64,000 nucleotides of DNA, from contig NZ_JBBCAT010000001.1 in assembly GCF_037203705.1 (NCBI RefSeq), positions 2,019,418 through 2,083,417 of the forward strand. Direction: 5' to 3'. The position numbers and the translations under genes were made by a program. This DNA comes from Prosthecomicrobium sp. N25. GTDB lineage: Bacteria; Pseudomonadota; Alphaproteobacteria; Rhizobiales; Ancalomicrobiaceae. A model generated the notes under the pieces. That model was not told where the DNA came from. It worked only from the letters and a program-made list of their open reading frames with translations, and ran no database searches. Below, piece by piece: positions 1 to 7,753 of this stretch; position 1 is the stretch's first letter; each line of letters begins with the position of its first letter.

Positions 1-235
1 CGGCCAGCATGGCGGCCGACGCCTCGGCGAATTTCAGCCGCTCGGCGTTCCAGAAGACGAGCCTGAGCGAGTCCCCCGCGGTCGCCGGCCGCGGCGAGGG
101 CCGCTGCTCGACCACGTGCAGCACCTCGAGATCCGCGAAGGCCGCCCCGAATGCGTCCGGGGTCACGGGCCCGTCGACGATCGCCTGCCGGGCGGCGAGG
201 CTCGGCCCCTCGATGCGGGGCACGGTGCGGGTCAC
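1..235 (-). CDS. Endonuclease/exonuclease/phosphatase family protein (partial, 5' end only)
   Basis: Only the first 78 codons lie in the window; the gene continues past position 1. The visible protein has the stretch RLVFWNAERLKF around residues 58-69, the first strand of the EEP fold, where the Asn binds metal. The start is taken as a GTG whose last bases overlap the TGA of the upstream phosphodiesterase gene, which suggests translational coupling. EEP proteins are Mg-dependent phosphodiesterases or phosphomonoesterases. Lying last in a ugp-like operon, it probably works on phosphorylated substrates released from the imported compound. The substrate is unknown. Confidence 0.7.
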   Translation of the reverse strand, partial: MTRTVPRIEGPSLAARQAIVDGPVTPDAFGAAFADLEVLHVVEQRPSPRPATAGDSLRLVFWNAERLKFAEASAAMLA

Positions 236-1059
236 GAGCAAGGGTGGAACTCCTCGATGAGGGGCGCGAGCGCCAGGGGGTCGTTGGTCGTGATCTGCCG
301 GCAGCCCGCCCCGATCAGCCGCCGGAGCACGGCCAGGAGGTCCGGGCGGTCCGCGTCGACCGTCCAGGCGTCGACCTCCGCGCCCGCGCGGCCCACGCGG
401 TCGACCAGGTTCACGCCCGCGTCGAGCCCCGCCAGCACGAGCCGGGCCTCCAGGTAGAAGATCGCGGCGTCCGGCGCCGTCCGCAGCGTGAAGGTGCCGA
501 GCGCCTCGAACCAGGCCGGGTCGGCGGGCAGGCGCCGGGTGTAGAAGGCGAGCGGGTCGAAGCCCTTACGGAGTCCCGGGGCGGCCTCCGCCAGGTCCTC
601 GATCGCCTCCCACTCTGCCCCGCCGGCGACGAAGCGGGGCGCGAGGTCGCCCAGCACGGCGCCGATCGCGCGCCGGGCCGCGGCGTCGAGCCGGAACGCC
701 GGCTCCTTCACGTCGAGTTGCACCAGCCCGCCGTCGGGGCGGCCGTGGGCGGCGACCGCGGCCACGACCTCGTCCAGGAACAGGGGCGGGCTGTCGAGGA
801 GGCGGCCGTCCGGCCCGCGCTGCCGCAGCCGCTCGATGTCGGCGCGCGCTGCCGCCGCGACCGGCCCGGTGCCCGACGTCTCCCGGTCGAGCGTCCGGTC
901 GTGCAGGCAGAGGGCATGCCCGTCGCGGGTCAGGACCACGTCGACTTCGCAGGCGGCGCCCGCCTCCAGCGCGGCCCGGAGCGAGTCCCGCTGGTGGGCC
1001 GGCTCCGTCTTGCGCCGCCGGAGCATGTGCCACTTGAGGCGGGGCAGCGGCCCCGTCAT
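232..1059 (-). CDS. Glycerophosphodiester phosphodiesterase family protein (UgpQ-like)
   Basis: 275 aa. GDPD enzymes hydrolyse glycerophosphodiesters to glycerol-3-phosphate and an alcohol. The metal-site block is clear: EVDVVLTRDG followed by CLHDRTLDRETSGTG around residues 37-66. The usual N-terminal HRG motif is replaced by a sequence in which His is followed by Met-Leu-Arg-Arg-Arg, so one metal-contact motif is atypical. The central VQLDVKEP corresponds to the conserved D-x-K strand. There is no signal peptide, so it is cytoplasmic. The ATG start overlaps the stop of the ATPase gene (ATGA). The order binding protein-permease-permease-ATPase-GDPD copies ugpBAECQ. Confidence 0.85.
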   Translation of the reverse strand: MTGPLPRLKWHMLRRRKTEPAHQRDSLRAALEAGAACEVDVVLTRDGHALCLHDRTLDRETSGTGPVAAAARADIERLRQRGPDGRLLDSPPLFLDEVVAAVAAHGRPDGGLVQLDVKEPAFRLDAAARRAIGAVLGDLAPRFVAGGAEWEAIEDLAEAAPGLRKGFDPLAFYTRRLPADPAWFEALGTFTLRTAPDAAIFYLEARLVLAGLDAGVNLVDRVGRAGAEVDAWTVDADRPDLLAVLRRLIGAGCRQITTNDPLALAPLIEEFHPCS

Positions 1060-2117
1060 GCGGCCAGGCTCGTCCTGGCGCCCTCGATCCGCCGGCCGGT
1101 CGCCTTGTCGAACAGGAGCGTCTGGGCGAGGCGGAACGGCAGCACGTCCCCGACCGCGTGCCGCGCGAGCGCTCCGGCCTCCAGCGCCCGGACCGGGCCA
1201 TAGGGGGTCTCGAGGTGGTAGATGGTCTCGCGTCCGTGCGGCTCCAGGTCGACGATCCGCCCGCGCTCCTCGCCGGCGCCGAGCACGACCGCCTCCGGCC
1301 GCACGCCCAGCACGGCCTCGCCGTCCGGCATCCCCTCGGCGGCGAGGGTCGCATCCCCGAGCCTGAGCCGTCCGCCCGCCGCCGTGCCGGCCAGGAGGTT
1401 GATCGGCGGCGATCCGATGAAGCCGGCGACGAACAGGCTGTCCGGCCGGTGGTAGAGGTCCTCGGCCGTGCCGATCTGCTCGATCCGGCCCTTCGACATG
1501 CAGATGATCCGGTCGGCCATCGTGGTCGCCTCCACTTGGTCGTGAGTGACCAGGATGGTGGTGACCCCGAGCTTGCGCTGCAGCCCGCGGATCTCGCTGC
1601 GCATGGTGAGGCGGAGCGAGGCGTCCAGGTTGGAGAGCGGCTCGTCGAGGAGAAGGAGTTGCGGCTCCTTGACGAGCGCGCGGGCGAGCGCGACGCGCTG
1701 CTGCTGGCCGCCGGACATCTGGCTCGGCTTGCGGTCGAGCAGCTCCTCCACCTGGACGAGCCGCGCGGCCTGGTCCGCCCGGCGGCGCGCCTCCTCCTTC
1801 GCCATCGTCTTGAAGCGGAGCGGAAAGAGGATGTTGTCGCGCGCCGTCATGTGCGGGTAGAGCGCGTAGGACTGGAATACGATGCCGACGTTGCGGTCGC
1901 GCGCCTCCACGTCGTTGACCACCGCGTCGTCGAACCGGATCTCCCCCTCGCTCGGCGTGTAGAGCCCGGCCAGCATGAAGAGGGTGGTCGACTTCCCGCA
2001 GCCCGAGGGCCCGAGGATCGCCACGAATTCGCCGTCGCGGATGTGGAGGTCGGTCGGCTGCACCGCCGTGACCGGACCCCAGTGCTTGGCGACAGATTTC
2101 AGCTCGATGCGCGCCAT
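1056..2117 (-). CDS. ABC transporter ATP-binding protein (UgpC/MalK type)
   Basis: 353 aa ATPase energising uptake by the two adjacent permeases. Walker [10 protein letters not shown] is at residues 36-44, the signature MSGGQQQR at 134-141, Walker B LLLLDEP at 154-160, and the switch His lies in VTHDQ. The C-terminal third has the extended TOBE-like regulatory region of CUT1 importers (GVRPEAV near residue 270). Length is normal for UgpC/MalK. It lies 3 nt downstream of the second permease stop and overlaps the GDPD start. The substrate cannot be read from the ATPase; operon order suggests glycerophosphodiesters or glycerol-3-phosphate. Confidence 0.92.
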   Translation of the reverse strand: MARIELKSVAKHWGPVTAVQPTDLHIRDGEFVAILGPSGCGKSTTLFMLAGLYTPSEGEIRFDDAVVNDVEARDRNVGIVFQSYALYPHMTARDNILFPLRFKTMAKEEARRRADQAARLVQVEELLDRKPSQMSGGQQQRVALARALVKEPQLLLLDEPLSNLDASLRLTMRSEIRGLQRKLGVTTILVTHDQVEATTMADRIICMSKGRIEQIGTAEDLYHRPDSLFVAGFIGSPPINLLAGTAAGGRLRLGDATLAAEGMPDGEAVLGVRPEAVVLGAGEERGRIVDLEPHGRETIYHLETPYGPVRALEAGALARHAVGDVLPFRLAQTLLFDKATGRRIEGARTSLAA

Positions 2118-2120
2118 GGC

Positions 2121-3194
2121 CTAGCCCTTGATGCCGCCGATCGTCATCTGCGCCAAGTAGCGCTGCGAGATCGTGTAGAGCACGATGGAGGGGAGAACGT
2201 AGAAGACGCCGATCGCCGAGACGAGAGCATAGTCGGTGCCCATCACGTCCTCGTACATCCAGAAGAGATAGAGGCTCATCGTCCAGTTCGACTTCTCGAA
2301 CAGGAGCGTGCGGACGAAGACGTATTCCTCCCAGCCGCGCAGGAAGGCGAAGACCGCGACCGCGATGATGCCGACCTTGACCTGCGGCAGGACCACCATC
2401 CAGAAGGCCTGTCGCCGCGAGGCCCCGTCCGTCATGGCGCTCATCTCGATGTCCCACGGCACCGCGTCGAAGAAGCCCTTCATGACGAAGATCGCGAAGG
2501 GAAGTTCGAGCGCGACCACCACGAGGATAACGCCCGTGAGCGTGTCGAGGAGCCCGATCCAATACATGATCAGGAAGATCGGGATGATCAGCGTCATCGC
2601 CGGGAAGGCGTGCAGGACCAGGAGCCCCTTCAGGTAGCCGCCGCGGCCGGGGAAGTCGAAGCGCGACAGGTAGTAGCCCGCCAGCGTCGAGACCGCGACC
2701 ACGAGGACCATCTGGGTGATCGCGAGCGCCAGCGAGTTGCGGAAGGCGAGCCAGACCGAAGGGTAGGTGTTGCCGACCCCCGCCGAGCCCTTCAGCGTGT
2801 CGGCGATGTTGGGGTTCCACAGGAAGCGCCAGTTGGCCGGGTTGAGGTGCGGCCCGGCGACGATCGCCACCCCGGCGACCGTGGCGGCGAGGAGCAGGAT
2901 CTCGAGCAGGCGCGCCCGCCGCCCGTCGTCGATCGCGACCCGCAGCACCGACCAGATCACGAGCGCCGGCAGCACGATCGCCAGCACCCGCCAGAGCACC
3001 ACCGTGTCGGCCCCGGTCCGCCCCGAGAAGGCGACGCTGAAGAGCCACAGATACGGCACCACGATGGGCATCGACCCGAGCACCAGCACGCCGTACAGGA
3101 AGGCCGTCGACACGGCCCGCCGCCGGCGGGCGCGCGCGGCCAGCGCCGGCCAGTCGGGCGTGTCGGCGGCGGGGCGGGCGAGGGCGGCGTCCAT
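2121..3194 (-). CDS. ABC transporter permease (MalG/UgpE-like), enlarged
   Basis: 357 aa inner-membrane permease. The C-terminal two thirds are a standard MalG-type domain with the EAA loop (MTDGASRRQAFWMVVLP), where the ATPase docks. MalG-type proteins are usually about 270-300 aa; here roughly 80 extra residues with two additional hydrophobic segments (VVLWRVLAIVLPALVIWSVL and LLEILLLAATVAGVAIVAG) lie between TM1 and the rest. The ATG start overlaps the stop of the first permease. The TAG stop is 3 nt before the ATPase start. The paired MalF-type permease is immediately upstream in the operon. Confidence 0.88.
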   Translation of the reverse strand: MDAALARPAADTPDWPALAARARRRRAVSTAFLYGVLVLGSMPIVVPYLWLFSVAFSGRTGADTVVLWRVLAIVLPALVIWSVLRVAIDDGRRARLLEILLLAATVAGVAIVAGPHLNPANWRFLWNPNIADTLKGSAGVGNTYPSVWLAFRNSLALAITQMVLVVAVSTLAGYYLSRFDFPGRGGYLKGLLVLHAFPAMTLIIPIFLIMYWIGLLDTLTGVILVVVALELPFAIFVMKGFFDAVPWDIEMSAMTDGASRRQAFWMVVLPQVKVGIIAVAVFAFLRGWEEYVFVRTLLFEKSNWTMSLYLFWMYEDVMGTDYALVSAIGVFYVLPSIVLYTISQRYLAQMTIGGIKG

Positions 3195-4120
3195 CACTTC
3201 ACCTCGATCCGCGGGCGCTGCAGCAGGGCGCGCATGTCGAAGAAGCGCCAGAGCACCATCGAGACCGCGATCCCGACCACCACGAGGCCGAGCGCCAGCG
3301 CCGCCCCGTAGGCGTACTGGCCGTTCTCGAAGGCGCGCCGGTAGACGTAGAGGGCGTACACGGTGGTGTCGAAGAACGGCCCGCCGTTGGTGATGAGCCA
3401 GATGTACTCGAAGCTGACGAGCAGGGAGAGCGCCTGGTAGATCGTCACGAAGGAGAGCTGCCAGCGGATCGCCGGCAGCGTCACGTGCCGCACGATCGAG
3501 AGCCCGCCCGCCCCGTCGACCCTTGCGGCGTGGAACAGGTGCTCGGGGATCGAGCGGATCGCGCTCGTGAAGATGATCATCCCGAACGACGCCCCGATGA
3601 AGCCGTTGGCGAGCACCACGACGAGCATCGGCGCGTCGCTCTTGGCGTCGACGGGGGGAAACCCGACGGCGCCGAGGATCTGGTTGAGGAGCCCGAAGTT
3701 CGTCGGCGCCACCACCCAGCTCCACAGGAGCGCGTAGACCACCGAGGGACTCATGCGCGGCAGGAACCAGATCGCCCGGAAGAAGCCGCCCGCCCGGTCG
3801 GGCAGGGCGGTCGTCATCAGGGCGAGCAGGAGCCCGTAGCCGACGTTGAAGATGGCGAGCGTCGCCAGGACGTAGACGAGCGTGACGCCGATGACCCCGG
3901 TGAGCCGGGCGTCGCCGCCGAGCATGCGCGCCACGTTGTCGGTCGTGAAGCCGGTCACCTTCAGGTTCCGGCCCATGTCCGTGAAGGCGATCGCGACGTC
4001 GACCACCACGGGCAGGGCGAAGAACAGGAACAGCAGCAGGGTGGCCGGACCCAGGAACAGGATCCGGTCGACCCATTGCCGACGTCCGGGCGAGGCCCGG
4101 CCGGCCGACGCCGACGTCAT
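3194..4120 (-). CDS. ABC transporter permease (MalF/UgpA-like)
   Basis: 308 aa, about six transmembrane segments, the first near residues 22-44. It contains the typical EAA cytoplasmic loop (ARVDGAGGLSIVRHVTLP) in the middle. It forms a heterodimeric membrane channel with the downstream permease. It starts 22 nt after the binding-protein stop and overlaps the next permease by 1 nt. The family assignment is firm. The substrate (glycerophosphodiester or related) rests on operon context only. Confidence 0.9.
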   Translation of the reverse strand: MTSASAGRASPGRRQWVDRILFLGPATLLLFLFFALPVVVDVAIAFTDMGRNLKVTGFTTDNVARMLGGDARLTGVIGVTLVYVLATLAIFNVGYGLLLALMTTALPDRAGGFFRAIWFLPRMSPSVVYALLWSWVVAPTNFGLLNQILGAVGFPPVDAKSDAPMLVVVLANGFIGASFGMIIFTSAIRSIPEHLFHAARVDGAGGLSIVRHVTLPAIRWQLSFVTIYQALSLLVSFEYIWLITNGGPFFDTTVYALYVYRRAFENGQYAYGAALALGLVVVGIAVSMVLWRFFDMRALLQRPRIEVK

Positions 4121-4142
4121 GACGCGCCTCGCCCGGCCCGGT

Positions 4143-5522
4143 TCAGTTGAGCTTCTCGACGACCTTGACCGAGCCCTTCAGCTCGTTGGTCATCTCGTCC
4201 TCGAGGAAGAGCACCGCCTTGTCGGGCGTCAGCCGCCCCGTCTCGACGCCCTGCAGCGCCTTGAACAGGATGCCGTTGTAGCGGCCGAAGTCCGGGTGGT
4301 TCGGGATGAAGGTCGACCGCGCCAGCATCGGCGTGGCGGCTTCCAGGTACCAGGCGTTCTGGTAGGCCGGCATGCTCTTCTGCCCGTTGGTCACCGCCGT
4401 GTGGGCGGTCGTCACCGCATGCTTGGTGTTGTAGTAGGGCAGGGTCGCGTAGGCCACGAGCTGCGCGGCGAGCTCGGCGCGCGGCGACTTGGGGTTCACC
4501 ACGTAGACGATCGGGTGCGAGAGGTTGGCGGGCTGCCCGCCCTTCACCGCCGCCGGCGCGTGGAACCAGCCGACCTTCTTCTGGAAGAAGGCCTTGTCGT
4601 TCGGCCAGTTGGCGCCCTTGGCGTCGCCCAGCATCCACTCCGTCACGGCCCAGACGCCCTGGTGATACGCGAAGGCCTTCTCGGTCTTGAAGGCGCCCTG
4701 GATCTCGTCCCAGGACATCGACGTGTTGTTCTTCGGCGTCACGCCGCTGGCCGCGTTCGAGGCGTACCACTCCAGGCCCTTTTTGATCTCGGCCTTGGGC
4801 AGGAGCAGCTGTCCGGTCTCCGGATCGACCCACTTGGCGCCGAAGGCGGCGAAGACCATCAGGTAGTCGGGGCCCGGGTTCGGCCGGTGCACGATGCCCA
4901 TCGTCGCGGCGCCCTTGTCGATCACCTCCTTGGTGAGGGCCGACAGGTCCTGCATCGTGAACTCGCCCTTCTCGACCGCCGCCGGCAGGCCCTCGATGAA
5001 GGCCTCGTCCTTGCCGATCTTGCGCAGCATGTCCTTGTTGTAGAAGAACATGCGGATCTCGGAATCCTGCGGGACGGCGTGGATGCGGCCCTTGTACTTC
5101 GTCGATTCCCAGAGAATCGGGATGACGTCCGAGAAGGCCCAGGGGTTGCGCTTGACGAAATCCTCCAGGTCCATCGCGTAGCCGGACTTGGCGAACTCGC
5201 CGACCCACTCGTGCGCGGCCACGTAGACGTCGGGGCCCTTGTCGACCGCGAAGGCCTTGAGGATGTCGAGCGCGTCGGCGTCGTAGCCGGCGGCGGGTCC
5301 CTCGAACACCTCGACCTTGACGGTCTTGTCGGAGCCCGCGGCCTTGAGGCCCGCGTTGAGCGCCTCGGCGGCCGCCACGATGTTGCCGGCCCGCAGCGGT
5401 CCGGAGCGGTCGGCGCGTGCCCACAGCTTGACCACGACCTCTTCGGCGGAAGCCGGTACGTGGAAGGAAAGCAAGGTGGTTCCTGCAAGCAATGCGGCGG
5501 CTGCGAGCTTCGACATGCTCAT
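4143..5522 (-). CDS. Extracellular solute-binding protein, family 1 (UgpB-like position)
   Basis: 459 aa including a signal peptide cleaved near ASA-EE (residues 24-28). The mature protein is a carbohydrate/CUT1-type periplasmic binding protein. It is the first gene of the minus-strand transporter operon and should capture the substrate for the two permeases. Sequence similarity to classical UgpB is not obvious by eye, so the substrate may differ from glycerol-3-phosphate. Downstream GDPD and EEP enzymes point to a phosphodiester or polyol-phosphate compound. The upstream region carries a possible Pho box and a CACGTG-containing inverted repeat. Confidence 0.88.
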   Translation of the reverse strand: MSMSKLAAAALLAGTTLLSFHVPASAEEVVVKLWARADRSGPLRAGNIVAAAEALNAGLKAAGSDKTVKVEVFEGPAAGYDADALDILKAFAVDKGPDVYVAAHEWVGEFAKSGYAMDLEDFVKRNPWAFSDVIPILWESTKYKGRIHAVPQDSEIRMFFYNKDMLRKIGKDEAFIEGLPAAVEKGEFTMQDLSALTKEVIDKGAATMGIVHRPNPGPDYLMVFAAFGAKWVDPETGQLLLPKAEIKKGLEWYASNAASGVTPKNNTSMSWDEIQGAFKTEKAFAYHQGVWAVTEWMLGDAKGANWPNDKAFFQKKVGWFHAPAAVKGGQPANLSHPIVYVVNPKSPRAELAAQLVAYATLPYYNTKHAVTTAHTAVTNGQKSMPAYQNAWYLEAATPMLARSTFIPNHPDFGRYNGILFKALQGVETGRLTPDKAVLFLEDEMTNELKGSVKVVEKLN

Positions 5523-5567
5523 TGATAGTCCTCCCGTTGCATGGGCCTCGCTGTGCGCGGGTGCCCT

Positions 5568-5598
5568 GCCGACACGTGCGACGCGATGTCGGCACGTG
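5568..5598. promoter_or_regulatory. Inverted repeat with duplicated CACGTG between divergent operons
   Basis: GCCGACA (5568-5574) and TGTCGGC (5587-5593) form a perfect 7-bp inverted repeat. The palindrome CACGTG occurs at 5573-5578 and again at 5593-5598, exactly 20 bp apart. It lies 46-76 nt upstream of the binding-protein start codon. It may be a repressor operator or an mRNA leader hairpin. No regulator gene is adjacent. Confidence 0.35.
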
Positions 5599-5611
5599 AT
5601 GGCATTTTTGT

Positions 5612-5629
5612 GTGACAGTTAGGTGCCGG
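5612..5629 (-). promoter_or_regulatory. Candidate Pho box (PhoB site)
   Basis: On the minus strand the sequence CCGGCAC-CTAA-CTGTCAC matches the Pho-box layout of two 7-bp units (CTGTCAY) separated by 4 bp. The second unit matches all seven positions and the first matches five. It is about 90 nt upstream of the binding-protein start. Ugp-type operons are classical Pho regulon members, which makes the match plausible, but it was found by eye and is not a perfect box. Confidence 0.4.
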
Positions 5630-5821
5630 CCCCATCCCCTTGTCAAGCTTGCGGGTGTTTGTCCCCGGGCGGCCTTGGCGCAGGCCAAGCCCTTGCCGTA
5701 AAGGGAGGATCGCGACCTTGCGACAAGGCCGGGACCCGCGCGCGACTGGCACGCCGGTTGCTGCGGGAGATCGGGACCGGGCGTCTCGAACCCCCCGCAA
5801 GACCGCCCGCCGGAGGAACGC

Positions 5822-6568
5822 ATGAAAATCCTGGTCGCCAACCCGAACACCACGGAAGCTGTCACGGAGCGCCTGCTCGCCGTCGGCCGGGCCGCGGCCG
5901 CCCCCGGAACCGAACTCGTCGGCTCCACCGCGCCGCACGGGGTGCCCTACATCTCGAGCCGCGCCGAGGCACAGATCGCCGGCGCGGTGCTGCTGGAGAC
6001 GCTGGTCGAGTGCGAATCGTCCGTCGATGCCGCCATCGTCGCGGCCTTCGGCGACCCGGGCCTCGGCGGCGCTCGCGAACTGCTCGACATCCCGGTCGTC
6101 GGCTACGCGGAGGCGGCCATGGTCACCGCCCTCATGCTCGGCCGCCGATTCGCAGTGGTGACCTTCGCCGAGGCCATGGAGGCCTGGTACCGGGAGACGA
6201 TCGAGGCCTATGGCCTGACCGAGCGGTCCACGGGCGTACGCTGCGCCGACCGCGGCTTCTCGACCCTGACGGCCGTGCAGGACGAGATGGAGGACTACCT
6301 GGTGGAACTCGCGCTCTGCGCCGTGCGCGAGGACGGAGCGGACGTCATCGTCCTCGGCGGCGCGCCGCTCGCCGGCCTCGCCGGCCGGGTCAAGGCCCGC
6401 ATTCCCGTCCCCTGCGTCGACGCCATGGTGGCCGCCGTCAAGCAGGCCGAGGCCCTCGTCGCGATCGGCCCCGCGAAGCCCACCGCCGGCACCTTCCGTC
6501 GTCCGCTGAAGAAGCCGAGCACCGGCCTCGCCCCCGCGCTCGCGGCCCGCATCGCCGGGGAGCATTGA
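5822..6568 (+). CDS. Asp/Glu/hydantoin racemase family protein lacking the usual cysteines
   Basis: 248 aa. The N-terminus (MKILVANPNTTEAVTERL) and the AFGDPGL block at residues 75-81 are characteristic of hydantoin/allantoin racemases. These enzymes use two cysteines, one just before FGDPG and one in LGCAGM. Here the first is Ala75 and the second motif reads LGGAPL (178-183, Gly180), so the two-cysteine mechanism is not available. The start has a good ribosome site (GGAGG, 6 nt upstream). It opens divergently from the transporter operon. Its reaction is unknown; a lyase- or isomerase-like role is possible. Confidence 0.75.
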   Translation: MKILVANPNTTEAVTERLLAVGRAAAAPGTELVGSTAPHGVPYISSRAEAQIAGAVLLETLVECESSVDAAIVAAFGDPGLGGARELLDIPVVGYAEAAMVTALMLGRRFAVVTFAEAMEAWYRETIEAYGLTERSTGVRCADRGFSTLTAVQDEMEDYLVELALCAVREDGADVIVLGGAPLAGLAGRVKARIPVPCVDAMVAAVKQAEALVAIGPAKPTAGTFRRPLKKPSTGLAPALAARIAGEH

Positions 6569-6777
6569 ACCGTCAGGCCCGGCGGCGTGCGCCGGGTCAG
6601 GCAGGCTCGCCTGCTTGCTTGCCCTTTGCCCGAAACATGAGCATAGGTTGCCTTCTTGACCTTAGGGCAGGTGCAAGGCTCGGCGGGCGTGTACGCGGCG
6701 GTGCGTCGAGCCGTGGCCGGAAGGCCCGCAGGTAAATCCGTTTCATGGTCCACCCGCCGCCGAAGAAGGTGCCGCTG

Positions 6778-7173
6778 ATGCCCAAGACGACGCTCGTTCC
6801 GCCGAACCTCTCCTTCCAGCCCCGCCCGTCCTACCCGTATTCGCCCGGCGCCGCGGCCGCGGGCTTCGTCTATACGGCCGGCCAGGTCGCCTGGAATCAC
6901 GAGGGCAAGCTGGTCGGGCACGGCGACGTCGCCGCGCAGACCCGCCAGGTCCTCTCCAACATCCGCTCGATCCTGGCGGAGGCCGGCGCCGGCATGGAGG
7001 ACGTCCTCAAGTGCACGGTGTACCTCGCCGACATCCGGACCTTCGCGGCCATGAACGCCGTCTTCGCCGAGGTCTTCCCGCATCAGCCGCCGGCACGCAC
7101 CACCGTCCAGGCCGCCCTTGCCGAGCCTGAGATGCTGGTCGAGATCGAGGCGATCGCCTACCGCGCTCCCTAG
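6778..7173 (+). CDS. RidA family protein (enamine/imine deaminase)
   Basis: 131 aa from the ATG at 6778, chosen over an ATG 33 nt upstream because it is preceded by a GAAGAAGG stretch and gives a usual RidA length. The family motifs SPGAAAAGFVYTAGQV, the central VYLADIRTFAAMN and the C-terminal PARTTVQ...EIEAIA are present; the Arg of PARTTV contacts the substrate carboxylate and the Glu near the end activates water. RidA proteins hydrolyse reactive enamine/imine intermediates made by PLP enzymes or oxidases. It sits 209 nt after the racemase-like gene and may be cotranscribed with it. Confidence 0.88.
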   Translation: MPKTTLVPPNLSFQPRPSYPYSPGAAAAGFVYTAGQVAWNHEGKLVGHGDVAAQTRQVLSNIRSILAEAGAGMEDVLKCTVYLADIRTFAAMNAVFAEVFPHQPPARTTVQAALAEPEMLVEIEAIAYRAP

Positions 7174-7185
7174 CCTTCCGAGGCC

Positions 7186-7469
7186 CCCCGCGCGAGGGCG
7201 CCGCCGCTGCAGCGTGACGCCCGCTTCCACCATGATCGTATCCGTGACCGGATCGATCGCGCGCAGCCGATCGAGGCGGGTCGGCGGCAGCGCGATCTCG
7301 TCGCCGTAGAGTCGCGGTAGAACGGACTTTTTCCCCCCCGCCAATCCGGTGTTGCCCCCTGGGCCACGACGGGGACGCGCTGCGCCGAGGCGAGCCGCAT
7401 CACCCCCGCGACATCCGCCCTGCTGCCCGGACGCACCGCCCATTCTGACCCCGCCCGAGTCCGCGCCAT
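7186..7469 (-). pseudogene. Remnant of FAD-linked oxidase (GlcD/D-lactate dehydrogenase type)
   Basis: Read on the minus strand, one frame gives SEWAVRPGSRADVAGVMRLA followed by QRVPVVAQG (7469 to about 7355). A second frame then continues with GNTGLAGG and, after a short gap, RLDRLRAIDPVTDTIMVEAG (to about 7200). Together these are the start of an FAD_binding_4 domain. Inserting one G in the run near 7353 (CAGGGGGC to CAGGGGGGC) restores the PQGGNTGL-type motif. Everything after the first strands of the domain is missing and the sequence runs into the RidA stop. It is a frameshifted, truncated relic. Confidence 0.65.
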
Positions 7470-7470
7470 C

Positions 7471-7753
7471 CGACGAGGAGAGGCGCCATCCCGCCGTGGT
7501 CGGTCACCGCGCGGCGGCTGCCGACGATCGCGGCGGCCCTTCGAGGAGGGACCCGTTCCCGGGAAACGCGAAGGGAGGTGTCAGGGACGGTTCCTGCCGA
7601 TCGCTCCGGTGGAGCGCCATGGCCGATATCAAGTGGAAGTTCGAAAATCCATATGTTGCTTCCGACCAGATACGATTGTATGGGAATGACCGGGAGACGC
7701 GAAGCCGGACGTCCGCCGGAGAGACCGGACGCCGAGCTCCAGGGACCGGGATC
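7471..7753 (+). promoter_or_regulatory. Upstream region of the polyol operon
   Basis: No gene is seen. The stretch 7620-7690 is clearly more AT-rich than its surroundings (around AAATCCATATGTTGC), as expected for a promoter. A loose inverted repeat GGAAG (about 7635) and CTTCC (about 7659) flanks it and could be an operator for the SorC-type regulator encoded at 13596. No convincing -35/-10 pair can be fixed by eye. Confidence 0.3.
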
